DNA from: Mesorhizobium sp. WSM3862
GTDB lineage: Bacteria; Pseudomonadota; Alphaproteobacteria; Rhizobiales; Rhizobiaceae
Length of the DNA: 64,000 bases
Assembly (NCBI RefSeq): GCF_002294985.1
Contig: NZ_NSGE01000005.1
Span: forward strand, 15,001 to 79,000
Reading direction: 5' to 3'
Shown: positions 49,051 through 59,243 of the stretch, in pieces
How positions within the stretch are numbered: position 1 is the stretch's first letter
Layout: every line of letters begins with the position of its first letter
Translations under genes and position numbers: made by a program
Notes under the pieces: generated by a model
What the model saw: the letters and a program-made list of their open reading frames with translations, nothing else
Databases searched by the model: none
What the model was told of the DNA's origin: nothing

Positions 49051-51030
49051 TCAGGATGCCGCCGCAAGCGGCAGCGGTGCCGCCTCGTCCTTCGAAACTT
49101 CATCGGGTGCTGCCGAAACGCAGCCGCGGCCGGCCGCCTTGGCGGCATAGCAGGCGGCATCGGCACGGGCGATGATCTCATCCACCTCGCCGCAGCAGGC
49201 GCGGATCGGCGCAAGCCCGATGCTGGCGGCGATCGAATGCGGACGGCCGTCCCAGCTGAAGCCCAGGTTGCGGATGGCTTCGATGATGCAACGCGCCGCG
49301 ACCGTCGCTCGCGCCGGCGCGCCCGATTTCAGTATGACCGCGAACTCGTCGCCGCCCAGACGAGCGACGATATCTTCCGGCCCGAGCACGTTGCGGATGG
49401 CGTCGGCGACGCGCTTCAGCAGCGCATCGCCCGCCGCGTGGCCGCCAGTGTCGTTGACCGCCTTGAAGTGGTCGAGGTCGACGAACATGAACTGATGCTC
49501 GCCGCCATTCAACCGGCACCGATCGACCAACTCCTCCATCGTGCGGATGAAGCTTGGGCGGTTGGCGAGCCCGGTCAGCGCGTCATGCGCCGCGGCGTAA
49601 GCGAGCTGGCGCTGCAGGGCGCGCGCGTCGGTGAAATCCTGGAAGACGATGACGAGCCCGCAGAACTCGTCGCGGTCGTTCATGATCGGCGACACCATTT
49701 GGCGGATGCTGCAGCGCGTGTCGTCGCGCCTGATGAGCACGGCGCGGGCGTTCTGATCGCAATGATGGCGGTCGGCGGCCGAAGATCGTGTCAGGCCGAT
49801 CCTCTGCCCGGTTTCCTCGTCGACCGCCCAGTAGACATCGCCGAGCACCTTGCCAAGCGCCTCGCCGCTGGCAATGCCGGTGAGCTTTTCGGCGACCGGA
49901 TTCATGAAGGTGACGCGGTTCGCGGCATCGGTGCAGATCACCGCGTCGCCGATCGACTGCAGCGTCACCCTGAGCCGCTCCTTTTCGTCGGCGAGCATCG
50001 CCGCCGAGATCTTGCGCCGTTCTTCGGCCTCCTTGCGCTCCGTGATATCGGTCAAGCTGCCGATCGCCCGGATCAGCCGGCCCTCGCCGTCGCGTTCGAT
50101 CGCCTTGCCGCGGTCGAGGATCCAGACCCAATGGCCGTCCTTGTGGCGCATCCGGAACTCGGCCTCGAAGAAGGCCGTCTCGCCGTCAAGATGCGCCCGG
50201 TCCGCCTCGGCGACGATTTGGCGGTCGTCCGGGTGGATCATCGTCAGCCAGCGGTCGGGGTCGCCGTCCAGCTCGCCATCGTCATAGCCCAGCATTCTGA
50301 CCCAGGTTTCGGAGTAAGTCGTGCCGCCCTTGCGCATGTCGAGGCTCCAGACGCCTTGTCCGGCGCTGGTCAGTGCGAAATTCCAGCGCGTCTCGGCTTC
50401 GGCGATGCGCGCTTCGGCCTGCTTGCGCGCATCGATGTCCTCGATCTGCGACACAAGATAGAGCGGCTTGCCGGTCTCGTCTTCGCGAATGACCGAGCCC
50501 GCAAGCTGCGCCCAGACCGGAGTGCCGTCCTTCTTGAGGTAGCGCTTCTCGAAATGAAAGGAATCGATCTTTCCCTCTTTCAGCGCGATCATCGTCTCAC
50601 GGCCGATCTGCAGGTCGTCGGGATGCGTGATCTGGAAGAAGGTCAGCGCCTCGATTTCCGCCCGGCTGTAGCCGAGCATCACCGCGAAGGCGGGATTGGT
50701 CTGAAGGATGCGGCCGTCAAGGCCGACGATGGCGACGCCGATCGCCGAATCTTCCATCGCGCGGCGAAAGCGCTGCTCGCTCTCGGCAATCTGCCGGCGG
50801 TCGTCGATGATCCTGCGGATGAACAGCGCCGAGACAAAGAGCGTCACGGCGGTGACGGCGACCGATATCTGTAGGCAGAACTTCAGCGCGTCCGCACCGA
50901 GCTCCAGCGCCGGCAACAGGACCGATGCCATCAGGGTGATAAGCCCTGCCGCCATCAAGGCGAGCACAGCGCGCTTGCCGGCCCGCGGACCTTTCCAACT
51001 CAACCACGCCACAATGCGATCCCACCCCAT
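49051..51030 (-). CDS. PAS-repeat diguanylate cyclase
   Basis: 659 residues from the ATG at 51030 (a TTG at 51045 is an alternative). Two N-terminal membrane helices (about 20-75) are followed by three PAS domains (with DITERKEAE linkers) and a C-terminal GGDEF domain. The active motif RLGGDEF is intact, so it should make c-di-GMP. The inhibitory I-site is degenerate (GPED instead of R-x-x-D). There is no EAL domain. It is convergent with the dehydrogenase gene. Confidence 0.92.
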   Translation of the reverse strand: MGWDRIVAWLSWKGPRAGKRAVLALMAAGLITLMASVLLPALELGADALKFCLQISVAVTAVTLFVSALFIRRIIDDRRQIAESEQRFRRAMEDSAIGVAIVGLDGRILQTNPAFAVMLGYSRAEIEALTFFQITHPDDLQIGRETMIALKEGKIDSFHFEKRYLKKDGTPVWAQLAGSVIREDETGKPLYLVSQIEDIDARKQAEARIAEAETRWNFALTSAGQGVWSLDMRKGGTTYSETWVRMLGYDDGELDGDPDRWLTMIHPDDRQIVAEADRAHLDGETAFFEAEFRMRHKDGHWVWILDRGKAIERDGEGRLIRAIGSLTDITERKEAEERRKISAAMLADEKERLRVTLQSIGDAVICTDAANRVTFMNPVAEKLTGIASGEALGKVLGDVYWAVDEETGQRIGLTRSSAADRHHCDQNARAVLIRRDDTRCSIRQMVSPIMNDRDEFCGLVIVFQDFTDARALQRQLAYAAAHDALTGLANRPSFIRTMEELVDRCRLNGGEHQFMFVDLDHFKAVNDTGGHAAGDALLKRVADAIRNVLGPEDIVARLGGDEFAVILKSGAPARATVAARCIIEAIRNLGFSWDGRPHSIAASIGLAPIRACCGEVDEIIARADAACYAAKAAGRGCVSAAPDEVSKDEAAPLPLAAAS

Positions 51031-51144
51031 GCGCAACTGCCACAACCCTGGCGGATCGATTTTAAGGAATGGTTGTAAGCTGCGGCGGCCACGCCGCTAA
51101 CCGGCAAAGCAATTGCCGGCATGATTAAGGATCGGTGTGTAATC

Positions 51145-51783
51145 CTACCAGCGGACGAAAAACCGTCCGCCAAGCGCGCCGAGCGCGGTGAGGAACGCGA
51201 TCGCGATCGTGTACCAGGTGGCGACGAACAGCGGCGAATCGTCGAAGCAATGCGCGGCATAGAAGGTCGCCGCCAAGCCGCCCGCGAGCAGGCCCGCGAC
51301 CGCGCCGGCCAGCACCGGCCGCGTCGGCGCGCCATAGCGCAGCATGCCGAGGAAGATAGCCAGGGGACCGATGCCGATCAACGGGATAAAGCTCATGCAG
51401 ATCATCATGTTGGAACCCACGAGCCGCCTGCCCCAGTCCGCCTCCGGCACGACGAAAAGCTCCAGGAAGACCGCGATCATGACGAGCGCGGGCGCGGCGA
51501 GCGTCCATAGTTTCGCTCGCCTGCTCGCCGCACCGGGCGTCGACAGGGCTCGGATCAGAGCGAATGCGCTGGTCGTGAGCGCCAAGGTGAAGACGAACTT
51601 CGACATGAAGCGCATCGTATGCATGGCCGGCATGATGTCCGGGCGGGGACCGATGGTCATGAAAAAGACCATCGCCGCGACCACAACCGCCACGCCGACG
51701 GCGAGCCACCAGGCGAGGCCAAGCGGCATCGCCTTGTTGCGGGCATCGGCGTCGAGCGCCTTTATGAGGTCCTCGGTTCTCAT
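51145..51783 (-). CDS. nrsF: NrsF-like anti-sigma factor (DUF1109)
   Basis: 212 residues, six membrane helices, DUF1109. The ATG is one base after the sigma factor stop (TGACATG), so they are coupled. Two cysteines, Cys129 (MMICMSF) and Cys179 (AAHCFDD), correspond to the conserved pair that Caulobacter NrsF needs for signal sensing. It is inferred to hold the ECF sigma at the membrane until oxidant or metal stress. Confidence 0.88.
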   Translation of the reverse strand: MRTEDLIKALDADARNKAMPLGLAWWLAVGVAVVVAAMVFFMTIGPRPDIMPAMHTMRFMSKFVFTLALTTSAFALIRALSTPGAASRRAKLWTLAAPALVMIAVFLELFVVPEADWGRRLVGSNMMICMSFIPLIGIGPLAIFLGMLRYGAPTRPVLAGAVAGLLAGGLAATFYAAHCFDDSPLFVATWYTIAIAFLTALGALGGRFFVRW

Positions 51784-51784
51784 G

Positions 51785-52312
51785 TCACCGTCGTCCGAAC
51801 CTTTTGGCGATCGCGGCAAGGCCGCGATGCAGCGACACGCGCACCGCCGTCTCGCTGATGCCGAGCTTGACCGCCGTTTCGCCGATCGAATGGCCGTCGA
51901 CCGAGATCGAGGAAACCACGGAACGCTGCGAGGGCGGCAAGCCGTCCAGGGCCCGGTTTATGTCGCGCTCGCTCACCGTCTCCGCTTCCGGCTCGGCGAA
52001 CGTCTCGGCGATCTCGACCTCGATGCGACGGCCGCGCCTGCGGAATGCATCGATCAGCTTGAAGCGGGCGATCGCATAGACCCATGGCAGCACCGGCGCG
52101 TCTTCTCGCCACGTGTGCCGTTTGACGTGAATGGCCAGCAAGGTTTCCTGCACGACATCCTCGGGGTCGACCCCGCCCTGGACGATCTTGCGCCGGACGA
52201 AGCCACGAACGAGAGCGGCTATCCGGTGAAGAAAGTCGGCGTAAGCCCTTTCGTCTCCCGCGATCGCGGCCCTGAGCAGCCGGGAAAGCTCGGCCTCGTC
52301 CTTGCCGGTCAC
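51785..52312 (-). CDS. sigF: ECF sigma factor (SigF type)
   Basis: 175 residues. Region 2 DPEDVVQETLLAIHVKRHTW and region 4 HSIGETAVKLGISETAVRVSLHRGLAAIAKRF. The partner downstream is a DUF1109 protein, the hallmark of the SigF-NrsF group. The start is GTG at 52312 with GGGGG upstream. A SigF-like promoter lies just upstream, implying autoregulation. Confidence 0.92.
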   Translation of the reverse strand: MTGKDEAELSRLLRAAIAGDERAYADFLHRIAALVRGFVRRKIVQGGVDPEDVVQETLLAIHVKRHTWREDAPVLPWVYAIARFKLIDAFRRRGRRIEVEIAETFAEPEAETVSERDINRALDGLPPSQRSVVSSISVDGHSIGETAVKLGISETAVRVSLHRGLAAIAKRFGRR

Positions 52313-52330
52313 AAGAGTTTACCCCCGATG

Positions 52331-52356
52331 TTCGCGTCTCGGCCCTGGTTTGTTAC
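52331..52356 (-). promoter_or_regulatory. Candidate SigF autoregulatory promoter
   Basis: On the minus strand GTAACA (52356-52351), 16 bp, CGAA (52334-52331). The Caulobacter SigF consensus as I recall it is GTAACC-N16-CGAA. Transcription would begin about 12 nt before the sigma start codon. Confidence 0.6.
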
Positions 52357-52516
52357 GTGTCCGGCGAAATAATGTCCAAGCCAAAGTACCGGAAAATCAC
52401 GAAAGTTTGCGGCACGGCGACCGATTGAAGCAGGCCGGAATGTTGACTATCGTAATCAGGTATTGATAGGTGCGCCTGAGCCCGAACCCCTGTCTCCAGA
52501 TTTGAGGACGATGCCC

Positions 52517-53524
52517 ATGAAAACTGCCTTTTCCATTCTTGCCGGCGCCGCCGCGCTGGCGCTCGGCCTGATTGCCGGACCGGCCATGGCGGAGGATGCA
52601 GGCATCATCGTCTACAACGCCCAGCATGAAAGCCTGGCCAAGGAATGGGCGAAGGGCTTCACCAAGGAAACCGGCATCAAGGTCACGCTGCGCAACGGCG
52701 GCGACAGCGATTTCTCCAACCAGATCGTCGCCGAGGGTGCTGCCTCGCCGGCCGACGTGTTCCTGACAGAGAATTCGCCTGCAATGGCGCTGGTCGAGGC
52801 GGCCGGCCTGTTCGCGCCGGTGGATGCCGACACCCTCGCTCAGGTTCCGCAGGAATACCAGCCTTCGAGCGGCAAATGGGTGGGCGTCGCCGCGCGCAGC
52901 ACCGTCTTTGCCTACAATAAGGACAAGCTCAAGGAAGGCCAGCTGCCCAAGTCGCTGCTCGACCTTGCCGATCCGAGCTGGAAGGGCCGGTGGGCCGCCT
53001 CGCCGTCCGGCGCCGATTTCCAGGCCATCGTCAGCGCGATGCTCGAGCTCAAAGGTGAAGCCGCGACTTCCGACTGGCTGAAGGCCATGAAGGAGAACTT
53101 CACCGCCTACAAGGGCAACAATACGGTGATGAAGGCGGTCAATGCCGGGGAGATCGATGGCGGCGTGATCTACCACTACTACTATTTCGGCGACCAGGCG
53201 AAGACCGGCGAGAACAGCAAGAATGTCGGCCTGCATTATTTCAAGAACCAGGACCCGGGCGCGTTCGTGTCGATCTCTGGCGGCGGCGTGCTGGCCTCGA
53301 GCAAGCATCCGAAGGAAGCCCAGGCTTTCTTGAAGTGGGTCACCGGCAAGGCCGGCCAGGAGGTTTTGAAAACCGGGACCTCTTATGAATACGCGGTCGG
53401 CAAGGATGCCATGTCGAACCCGAAGCTCGTGCCGCTGGCCGATCTGCAGGCGCCCAAGATCGATCCGACGCACCTGAACTCGAAGAAGGTCATCGACCTG
53501 ATGACGCAAGCCGGCTTGCTTTAG
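52517..53524 (+). CDS. Fe(3+) ABC transporter substrate-binding protein
   Basis: 335 residues. Signal peptide with cleavage after AMA (residue 25). The mature part has [16 protein letters not shown] [15 protein letters not shown] and the ferric-ligand cluster Y219-H-Y-Y-Y223 of FbpA/FutA proteins. It captures ferric iron in the periplasm. GAGGA lies 8 bp before the ATG at 52517. A hairpin terminator separates it from the permease. No clear Fur/Irr/RirA box seen; TTGACT at 52443-52448 may be part of a weak promoter. Confidence 0.93.
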   Translation: MKTAFSILAGAAALALGLIAGPAMAEDAGIIVYNAQHESLAKEWAKGFTKETGIKVTLRNGGDSDFSNQIVAEGAASPADVFLTENSPAMALVEAAGLFAPVDADTLAQVPQEYQPSSGKWVGVAARSTVFAYNKDKLKEGQLPKSLLDLADPSWKGRWAASPSGADFQAIVSAMLELKGEAATSDWLKAMKENFTAYKGNNTVMKAVNAGEIDGGVIYHYYYFGDQAKTGENSKNVGLHYFKNQDPGAFVSISGGGVLASSKHPKEAQAFLKWVTGKAGQEVLKTGTSYEYAVGKDAMSNPKLVPLADLQAPKIDPTHLNSKKVIDLMTQAGLL

Positions 53525-53554
53525 TCCGCGTTCGTCCTAAAAGGACAACCGACC

Positions 53555-53598
53555 GTGCTCCCGCCGGAATTCGCTTTCCGCGGGAGCGCTTTTGTTTT
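53555..53598 (+). terminator. Intercistronic terminator-like hairpin in the iron operon
   Basis: Arms GCTCCCGC (53557-53564) and GCGGGAGC (53580-53587), extended by G-C and U-G pairs, followed by TTTTGTTTT. It lies 32 bp after the binding-protein stop and 90 bp before the permease start. Confidence 0.75.
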
Positions 53599-53685
53599 GG
53601 AGATGGCCTCGTCGATGACGATCATCTGCGTTTCCGACCGCATTCGCGGTTCATCAGATCGTCTCCAGGCGGTGCATTCCGGCTG

Positions 53686-55257
53686 ATGTCCGCGATCGAC
53701 CTCACGCATTCCGGGCCGCCGGCTGCCGCAAGACAGAGCCGGCCGTCCACGTCGTGGATTACGCTTGCGGCCGCCATCGTCTCGCTGATCGCTCTCCTGC
53801 CGCTTGCCTTCATCGTCTGGGTGGGCATCCAGACGGGATGGGACACCGTGGTGGCGCTGATCTTTCGGCCTCGCGTCGGCGCGCTCCTGGTCAACACCAT
53901 CCTGCTTGTCGTCCTGGCCGTCCCGATCGCCATCGCGCTGTCGGTGGCGCTTGCCTGGCTGACCGAGCGCAGCGACCTTCCCGGCAACCGTTGGTGGTCG
54001 TGGCTGTCGGTAGCGCCGCTGGCTATCCCGGCCTTCGTCCACAGTTACGCCTGGATCAGCCTGATCCCCGGCCTGCACGGGCTCTGGGCCGGCGTGCTCG
54101 TCTCCGTCATCGCCTATTTCCCGTTCCTCTATCTGCCGATCGCAGCGGCGCTGCGCCGGCTTGACCCTGCGCTGGAAGATGCCGCCGCAGCATTGGGCCT
54201 CGGACCCTGGCGCGTCTTCGCGCGTGTCGTGCTGCCGCAGTTGAGGCTGGCCATCTGCGGCGGTTCGCTGCTGGTTGGCCTGCACCTGCTTGCCGAATAC
54301 GGGCTTTATGTCTTCATCCGCTTCGATACCTTCACCACCGCGATCGTCGACCAGTTCCAGTCGACCTTCAACGGCGCGGCGGCGAACATGCTCGCCGCCG
54401 TGCTGGTCGCCTGCTGCTTCGTGCTGCTTGGCGTGGAGGTGATCGTGCGTGGTGAGGAGCGTTATGCCCGCGTCGGCTCCGGGGCGGCGCGCCAGCAGGA
54501 GCGTGTCGCCCTCGGCCGCGCCACGCTGCCTTGCTTGCTGCTGCCCGCCGGGACTGCGCTGCTCACGCTCGGCGTGCCCTTTGTGACCGTCGGCCGCTGG
54601 CTCCTTGCCGGTGGCGCCGACGTCTGGCGTTGGGACGAGATCAGCCTGGCGCTCGGCCAGACGCTGGTCCTCGCCGTCGCCGGCGCGCTGCTTGCCACGG
54701 TCGCCGCGATGCCCATGGCCTGGATCTCGATCCGTGCGCCCGGCCGCTTGCAGCGCCTACTCGAGAGCTGCAACTACATCGTCGGCTCGCTGCCGGGTGT
54801 GGTCGTCGCGCTGGCGCTGGTGACCATCACCGTACGCATCGCCTTGCCGCTCTATCAGACGCTCTTCACCATCCTTTTCGGCTATGCGCTGATGTTCCTG
54901 CCGCGCGCGCTGGTCAGCCTGCGCGCCTCGATCGCCCAGGCGCCGGTGGAACTCGAACGCGCAGCTTCGAGCCTCGGCCGCCCGCCGCTCAGGGCGCTAT
55001 GGTCGACCACGATCCGGCTGTCGGCGCCGGGCGCGGCGGCCGGGATGGCGATGGTGGCGCTCGGCATCACCAATGAATTGACCGCCACGCAGATGCTGGC
55101 GCCGAACGGCACCCGCACCCTTGCGATGGCGTTCTGGTCCTACAGCGGCGAGATCGACTACGCCTCGGCCGCCCCTTACGCCTTGATCATGGTGGCGATG
55201 TCGCTGCCCATGACCTGGGTGCTCTACGTCCAGTCAAAGCGGATGGCCGGCCGATGA
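53686..55257 (+). CDS. Fe(3+) ABC transporter permease (FbpB type)
   Basis: 523 residues, a fused permease with two BPD_transp_1 repeats and about twelve helices. EAA-like loops [24 protein letters not shown] and [23 protein letters not shown] contact the ATPase. It lies between the iron-binding protein and the ATPase gene and overlaps the latter by 4 bp (ATGA). Confidence 0.92.
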   Translation: MSAIDLTHSGPPAAARQSRPSTSWITLAAAIVSLIALLPLAFIVWVGIQTGWDTVVALIFRPRVGALLVNTILLVVLAVPIAIALSVALAWLTERSDLPGNRWWSWLSVAPLAIPAFVHSYAWISLIPGLHGLWAGVLVSVIAYFPFLYLPIAAALRRLDPALEDAAAALGLGPWRVFARVVLPQLRLAICGGSLLVGLHLLAEYGLYVFIRFDTFTTAIVDQFQSTFNGAAANMLAAVLVACCFVLLGVEVIVRGEERYARVGSGAARQQERVALGRATLPCLLLPAGTALLTLGVPFVTVGRWLLAGGADVWRWDEISLALGQTLVLAVAGALLATVAAMPMAWISIRAPGRLQRLLESCNYIVGSLPGVVVALALVTITVRIALPLYQTLFTILFGYALMFLPRALVSLRASIAQAPVELERAASSLGRPPLRALWSTTIRLSAPGAAAGMAMVALGITNELTATQMLAPNGTRTLAMAFWSYSGEIDYASAAPYALIMVAMSLPMTWVLYVQSKRMAGR

Positions 55258-56336
55258 GCTTCCTCGAGCTCCGCGACGTAGCAAAACATTATGGCCCGGT
55301 GGCAGCACTTGCCGGCGTCGACCTCACCGTCGAAAGCGGCAGCCGCACCGCGATCGTCGGACCCTCCGGCTGCGGCAAGACCACCTTGCTGAGGCTGATC
55401 GCCGGCTTCGAGGCGCCAGACCGCGGCCGCATCGCGCTCGACGGCAAGCTGCTCGCCAATGGCGGGGCGGCGGTGCCGGCGCATCGCCGCGGCATCGGCG
55501 TGGTGGCGCAGGACGGCGCCCTCTTCCCGCATCTCACCATCGCCGACAACATCGGCTTCGGCATGCCCCGAAGCGCCGAGAAGCGCGCCGAACACATTGT
55601 CGAGCTCGCCTATATCGTCGGGCTGGACAAGGCGATCCTGAAGCGCCGTCCGCACGAGCTTTCCGGCGGCCAGCAGCAGCGTGTCGCACTTGCCCGCGCC
55701 ATGGCGATGAAACCCCGGCTGATGCTCCTCGACGAGCCGTTCTCGGCGCTCGACACCGGCCTGCGCGCCTCGATGCGCAAGGCTGTGGCCGAGCTTCTGG
55801 AGGATGCGGGCATCACCACCATCTTGGTCACCCATGATCAGGCCGAGGCGCTGTCCTTCGCCAGCCAGGTAGCCGTCATGCGCGACGGCCTGTTCTCGCA
55901 AGTCGGCACGCCGCGCGAGCTCTACTTCCAGCCCAGGGACAGGATGGTTGCCGAGTTCCTCGGCGACGCCATCATCGTGCCGGCCAAGATCGCCGACGGC
56001 TTTGCCATATCGCCGCTCGGCCGCATCGCGGTCGACATCACCGAGCGGCGCGACGTCGCCCGTATCATGCTCAGGCCCGAGCAAGTGGTGCTTAAACGAA
56101 CCTCCCGCGAAGGCATGTCGGGGACGCCGGACATGCTGTTCGGCGAGGTGACGGACTCCGAATTCGCCGGCTCGGTCTGCACCATCGCCGTGCGGCTGCT
56201 TAACAGCCCGGATCCGCCGGATGCGGCCGCGATCGGCAACACACCGCTCATCCTGCGCAAGACCGGCATGGACGTGCCGGAGGTCGGCGAGATCGTGCGC
56301 CTCACCGTGACCGGCAAGGCGCATGTGTTTGCCTGA
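55254..56336 (+). CDS. Fe(3+) ABC transporter ATP-binding protein (FbpC type)
   Basis: 360 residues. Walker [13 protein letters not shown] signature [14 protein letters not shown], Walker [13 protein letters not shown] and H-loop [10 protein letters not shown]-terminal TOBE-like part follows. It powers ferric import with the two upstream products. The stop is 7 bp from the convergent ugpC stop. Confidence 0.92.
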   Translation: MSFLELRDVAKHYGPVAALAGVDLTVESGSRTAIVGPSGCGKTTLLRLIAGFEAPDRGRIALDGKLLANGGAAVPAHRRGIGVVAQDGALFPHLTIADNIGFGMPRSAEKRAEHIVELAYIVGLDKAILKRRPHELSGGQQQRVALARAMAMKPRLMLLDEPFSALDTGLRASMRKAVAELLEDAGITTILVTHDQAEALSFASQVAVMRDGLFSQVGTPRELYFQPRDRMVAEFLGDAIIVPAKIADGFAISPLGRIAVDITERRDVARIMLRPEQVVLKRTSREGMSGTPDMLFGEVTDSEFAGSVCTIAVRLLNSPDPPDAAAIGNTPLILRKTGMDVPEVGEIVRLTVTGKAHVFA

Positions 56337-56343
56337 AGCTGGG

Positions 56344-57426
56344 TCAAGAGGAGGGGCTTGTGCTGTCGAGGCGCCTGCCGCCCCGATCGAACCAGTGCAA
56401 CTTCTCGGCTGTGGCGGTGATGCGCAACTTGTCGCCGGGCTTTGCCGCCGTGCGGCCGCCAACCCGTATCACGATACGATTGCCGGCGGCCGAGCAGTGC
56501 AGGAAGGTTTCCGCGCCGACCGGCTCCACGGCCTCGACCGTTGCGGACAGCATCAGCGCCCCGGATCGGTCCTCGGCATCGGCGACGAGTTCGGCGTCCT
56601 CGGGCCTGAAGCCTAGCATTGCCGCCTGCCCGCCGGGCGGGGCAAGCCCAAGCAACTTTCGTTCCAGCTCATTTGCAGAACTTTCTGTGCTCAGTGAGAG
56701 CAGGTTCATCGGCGGCGCGCCAATGAAGGACGCGACGAATGTCGAGGCCGGCTTCTCGTAAATGTCGAGAGGAGCGCCGATCTGCTCGACCAGCCCGGCA
56801 TTCATGACGACAAGCATGTCGGCTAGCGTCATCGCCTCGAGCTGGTCGTGCGTGACATAGACCGAAGTGACGCCGAGCCTGCGCTGCAGGCTCTTGATCT
56901 CGACCCGCATCTGGCCGCGCAGCTTGGCGTCGAGGTTGGAGAGCGGTTCGTCGAACAGGAAGACTTTCGGATTGCGCACGATCGCCCGGCCCATGGCGAC
57001 GCGCTGTCGCTGGCCGCCGGAAAGCTCGCGTGGGCGCCGGTCGAGCAGTCCCGACAATTCCAGCACCTTGGCAGTTGAACGCACTCTGCTGTCGACCTCG
57101 GCCTTCGGCGTGCCCCGATTGCGCAGGCCATAGGCCATGTTGTCGTAGACCTTCATATGCGGGTAGAGCGCGTAATTCTGGAAGACCATGGCAATGTCGC
57201 GTTCGGTCGGACCGACGGCATTGACGATCTTGCCGTCGATCGCAACCGTTCCGGACGAGATGGTCTCGAGTCCGGCGATCATCCTGAGCAACGTCGATTT
57301 GCCGCAGCCGGAGGGACCGACCAGCACGCAAAGCTGCTTGTCCGGAATGGCGATGGAAACGCCTTTCACGGCCTCGACGCCGCCGGCATAGACCTTCCTC
57401 ACATCATTGAGATCAACCGTCGCCAT
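56344..57426 (-). CDS. ugpC: sn-glycerol-3-phosphate ABC transporter ATPase UgpC
   Basis: 360 residues. Walker [10 protein letters not shown], signature [14 protein letters not shown], Walker [13 protein letters not shown] and the C-terminal regulatory TOBE/MalK-like domain. It follows ugpE after 6 bp. In other bacteria the ugp system is phosphate-regulated and imports G3P as P and C source. Confidence 0.95.
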   Translation of the reverse strand: MATVDLNDVRKVYAGGVEAVKGVSIAIPDKQLCVLVGPSGCGKSTLLRMIAGLETISSGTVAIDGKIVNAVGPTERDIAMVFQNYALYPHMKVYDNMAYGLRNRGTPKAEVDSRVRSTAKVLELSGLLDRRPRELSGGQRQRVAMGRAIVRNPKVFLFDEPLSNLDAKLRGQMRVEIKSLQRRLGVTSVYVTHDQLEAMTLADMLVVMNAGLVEQIGAPLDIYEKPASTFVASFIGAPPMNLLSLSTESSANELERKLLGLAPPGGQAAMLGFRPEDAELVADAEDRSGALMLSATVEAVEPVGAETFLHCSAAGNRIVIRVGGRTAAKPGDKLRITATAEKLHWFDRGGRRLDSTSPSS

Positions 57427-57432
57427 CGCCCC

Positions 57433-58281
57433 TCACTTCTCGGATTCGACCAGGCCGCGCACGAACCAGCGCTGCATCAGCACCACGACAAGGATCGGCG
57501 GCACGATGGCCAGCATCGCGGTGACCATCACAAGGTGCCACTGGGTATCGGCATCGGCGAAGGAAACCATCTTTTTCAGCGCGATGACGATGGTGTTCAT
57601 GTCGTTGCTGTTGGTGACCAGCAGCGGCCACAGATATTGCGTCCAGCCATAGATGAAGAGGATGACGAACAGCGCCGCGATGTTGGTGCGCGACAGCGGC
57701 AGGAGGATGTCGAAGAAGAAGCGCCACGGCCCGGCGCCATCGACGCGCGCCGCCTCGACGAGCTCGCCCGGGATGGTCATGAAGAACTGTCTGAACAATA
57801 GCGTGGCCGTGGCCGAGGCGATCAGCGGAATGATCAGACCGGCATAGGTGTCGATCATGCCGAGATCGACCATCACCTTGTAGGTCGGCAGGATGCGGAC
57901 CTCGACGGGCAGCATCAGAGTGATGAAGATCAGCCAGAAGAAGGTCATGCGCAGCGGGAAACGAAAGAACACGATGGCATAAGCCGACAGGATCGAGATG
58001 AAGATCTTTCCGACCGCGACGCCGAGCGCCATGACCGTCGTGTTGAGAAGCAGCCTGCCGACGCTGACGCCGCCGATGCGCCCGACACCGCCGAACAACG
58101 CCTCGCTGTAATTGTTCCAGAGCTGGTCACCGGGCAGCAGCGGCAGGGGCGGCTTGAGGATCGTCTGCAGCGTCTGTGTCGAGGCCACGAATGTGTAGTA
58201 GATGGGAAATGCAACGATCAAAATGCCGAGAATGAGAGCGGCATGGGCGATCAGGACACGCAACGGGGACTGGCCGATCAT
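57433..58281 (-). CDS. ugpE: sn-glycerol-3-phosphate ABC transporter permease UgpE
   Basis: 282 residues, six helices. The EAA loop GELVEAARVDGAGPWRFFFDILLPLSRTN is clear. Second permease of the system; it overlaps neither neighbour (8 bp after ugpA, 6 bp before ugpC), a tight operon. Confidence 0.95.
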   Translation of the reverse strand: MIGQSPLRVLIAHAALILGILIVAFPIYYTFVASTQTLQTILKPPLPLLPGDQLWNNYSEALFGGVGRIGGVSVGRLLLNTTVMALGVAVGKIFISILSAYAIVFFRFPLRMTFFWLIFITLMLPVEVRILPTYKVMVDLGMIDTYAGLIIPLIASATATLLFRQFFMTIPGELVEAARVDGAGPWRFFFDILLPLSRTNIAALFVILFIYGWTQYLWPLLVTNSNDMNTIVIALKKMVSFADADTQWHLVMVTAMLAIVPPILVVVLMQRWFVRGLVESEK

Positions 58282-58289
58282 CGCTTGCC

Positions 58290-59195
58290 TCAGCCGTAGT
58301 GGACTTTGCGTTCCACATAGCGGAACTGGATGGCGGTGAGCGCTATGACGATGACCATCAGGATCACCGACTGCGCCGCCGAGTCGCCGAGGATCAGGTT
58401 GACGAAGCCGTCATTGTAGACCTTGTAGACCAGCGTCTCGGTGGTCTTGCCCGGTCCGCCGCCGGTGACGGCATGGACGATGCCGAACGTGTCGAACAGG
58501 GCATAGACAGTGTTGACGACCAGCAGGAAGAAGGTCGTCGGCGCGAGCAGCGGGAAGATGATGGTCCAGAAACGCTTGGTCTCGCGGGCGCCGTCGATCG
58601 CCGCCGCCTCGATCAGCGTCTTCGGCACCGCCTGCAGCCCGGCGACGAAGAACAGGAAATTGTAGCTGATCTGCTTCCAAGCGGCGGCGGAAACCAAAAG
58701 GATCATGGCGTGACTGCCGTTGAGCAACGGGTCCCAGGCTATACCGAGACTTCTCAGCACGTAGGATAGCGAGCCGATCGAAGGGTTGAACAGGAACAGC
58801 CACAACATGCCGGCGATCGCCGGCGCCACCGCATAGGGCCAGATCATCAGCGTGCGGTAGAGCGCTTTCCCGCGCACCACTTTTTCCGCCATTACGGCGA
58901 GCAGCAACGCCACGGCCATGGCCACGATTGCGGTGGCAAGCGAAAATACCACCGTTACCTTGATCGAGTTGAGATAGGCCGGGTCGGCAAGCACTTTGCG
59001 GAAATTGGCAAACCAGACGAACTTGCTCTTCAGCCCGAATGGATCCTGCCTGAGCATGGACTGGTAGAGCGCCTGCCCGGCCGGCCAGTAGAAGAAAACC
59101 AGTGTTATGGCGAGTTGCGGCGCCACAAGCAGGTAAGGCAGAACTTTGTGGGGGAAAACGACGCGCAGGGTCAGCTTGGTTTCCTCGTCAAGCAA
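58290..59195 (-). CDS. ugpA: sn-glycerol-3-phosphate ABC transporter permease UgpA
   Basis: 301 residues from a TTG at 59195. The N-terminal conserved block is [29 protein letters not shown], and the EAA loop is [24 protein letters not shown]. No ATG fits: TTG lacks a ribosome site, while a CTG at 59174 has GAGG 8 bp upstream and would give a protein that starts with L-T-L-R-V-V-F, closer to known UgpA N-termini. The region just upstream is a strong hairpin. Confidence 0.9.
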   Translation of the reverse strand: MLDEETKLTLRVVFPHKVLPYLLVAPQLAITLVFFYWPAGQALYQSMLRQDPFGLKSKFVWFANFRKVLADPAYLNSIKVTVVFSLATAIVAMAVALLLAVMAEKVVRGKALYRTLMIWPYAVAPAIAGMLWLFLFNPSIGSLSYVLRSLGIAWDPLLNGSHAMILLVSAAAWKQISYNFLFFVAGLQAVPKTLIEAAAIDGARETKRFWTIIFPLLAPTTFFLLVVNTVYALFDTFGIVHAVTGGGPGKTTETLVYKVYNDGFVNLILGDSAAQSVILMVIVIALTAIQFRYVERKVHYG

Positions 59196-59198
59196 GGA

Positions 59199-59224
59199 TC
59201 GCCCGCGCGGATCCGCGCGGGCGA
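59199..59224 (-). promoter_or_regulatory. Perfect 26-bp palindrome between ugpB and ugpA
   Basis: Half-site TCGCCCGCGCGGA with its exact complement; as RNA, an 11-bp GC-rich stem closed by a 4-nt loop. It lies 20 bp past the ugpB stop and 4 bp before the ugpA TTG, with no T-run, so it probably stabilises the ugpB 3' end or limits ugpA translation. Confidence 0.7.
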
Positions 59225-59243
59225 CGTTTCATCTCGGCCAGGT

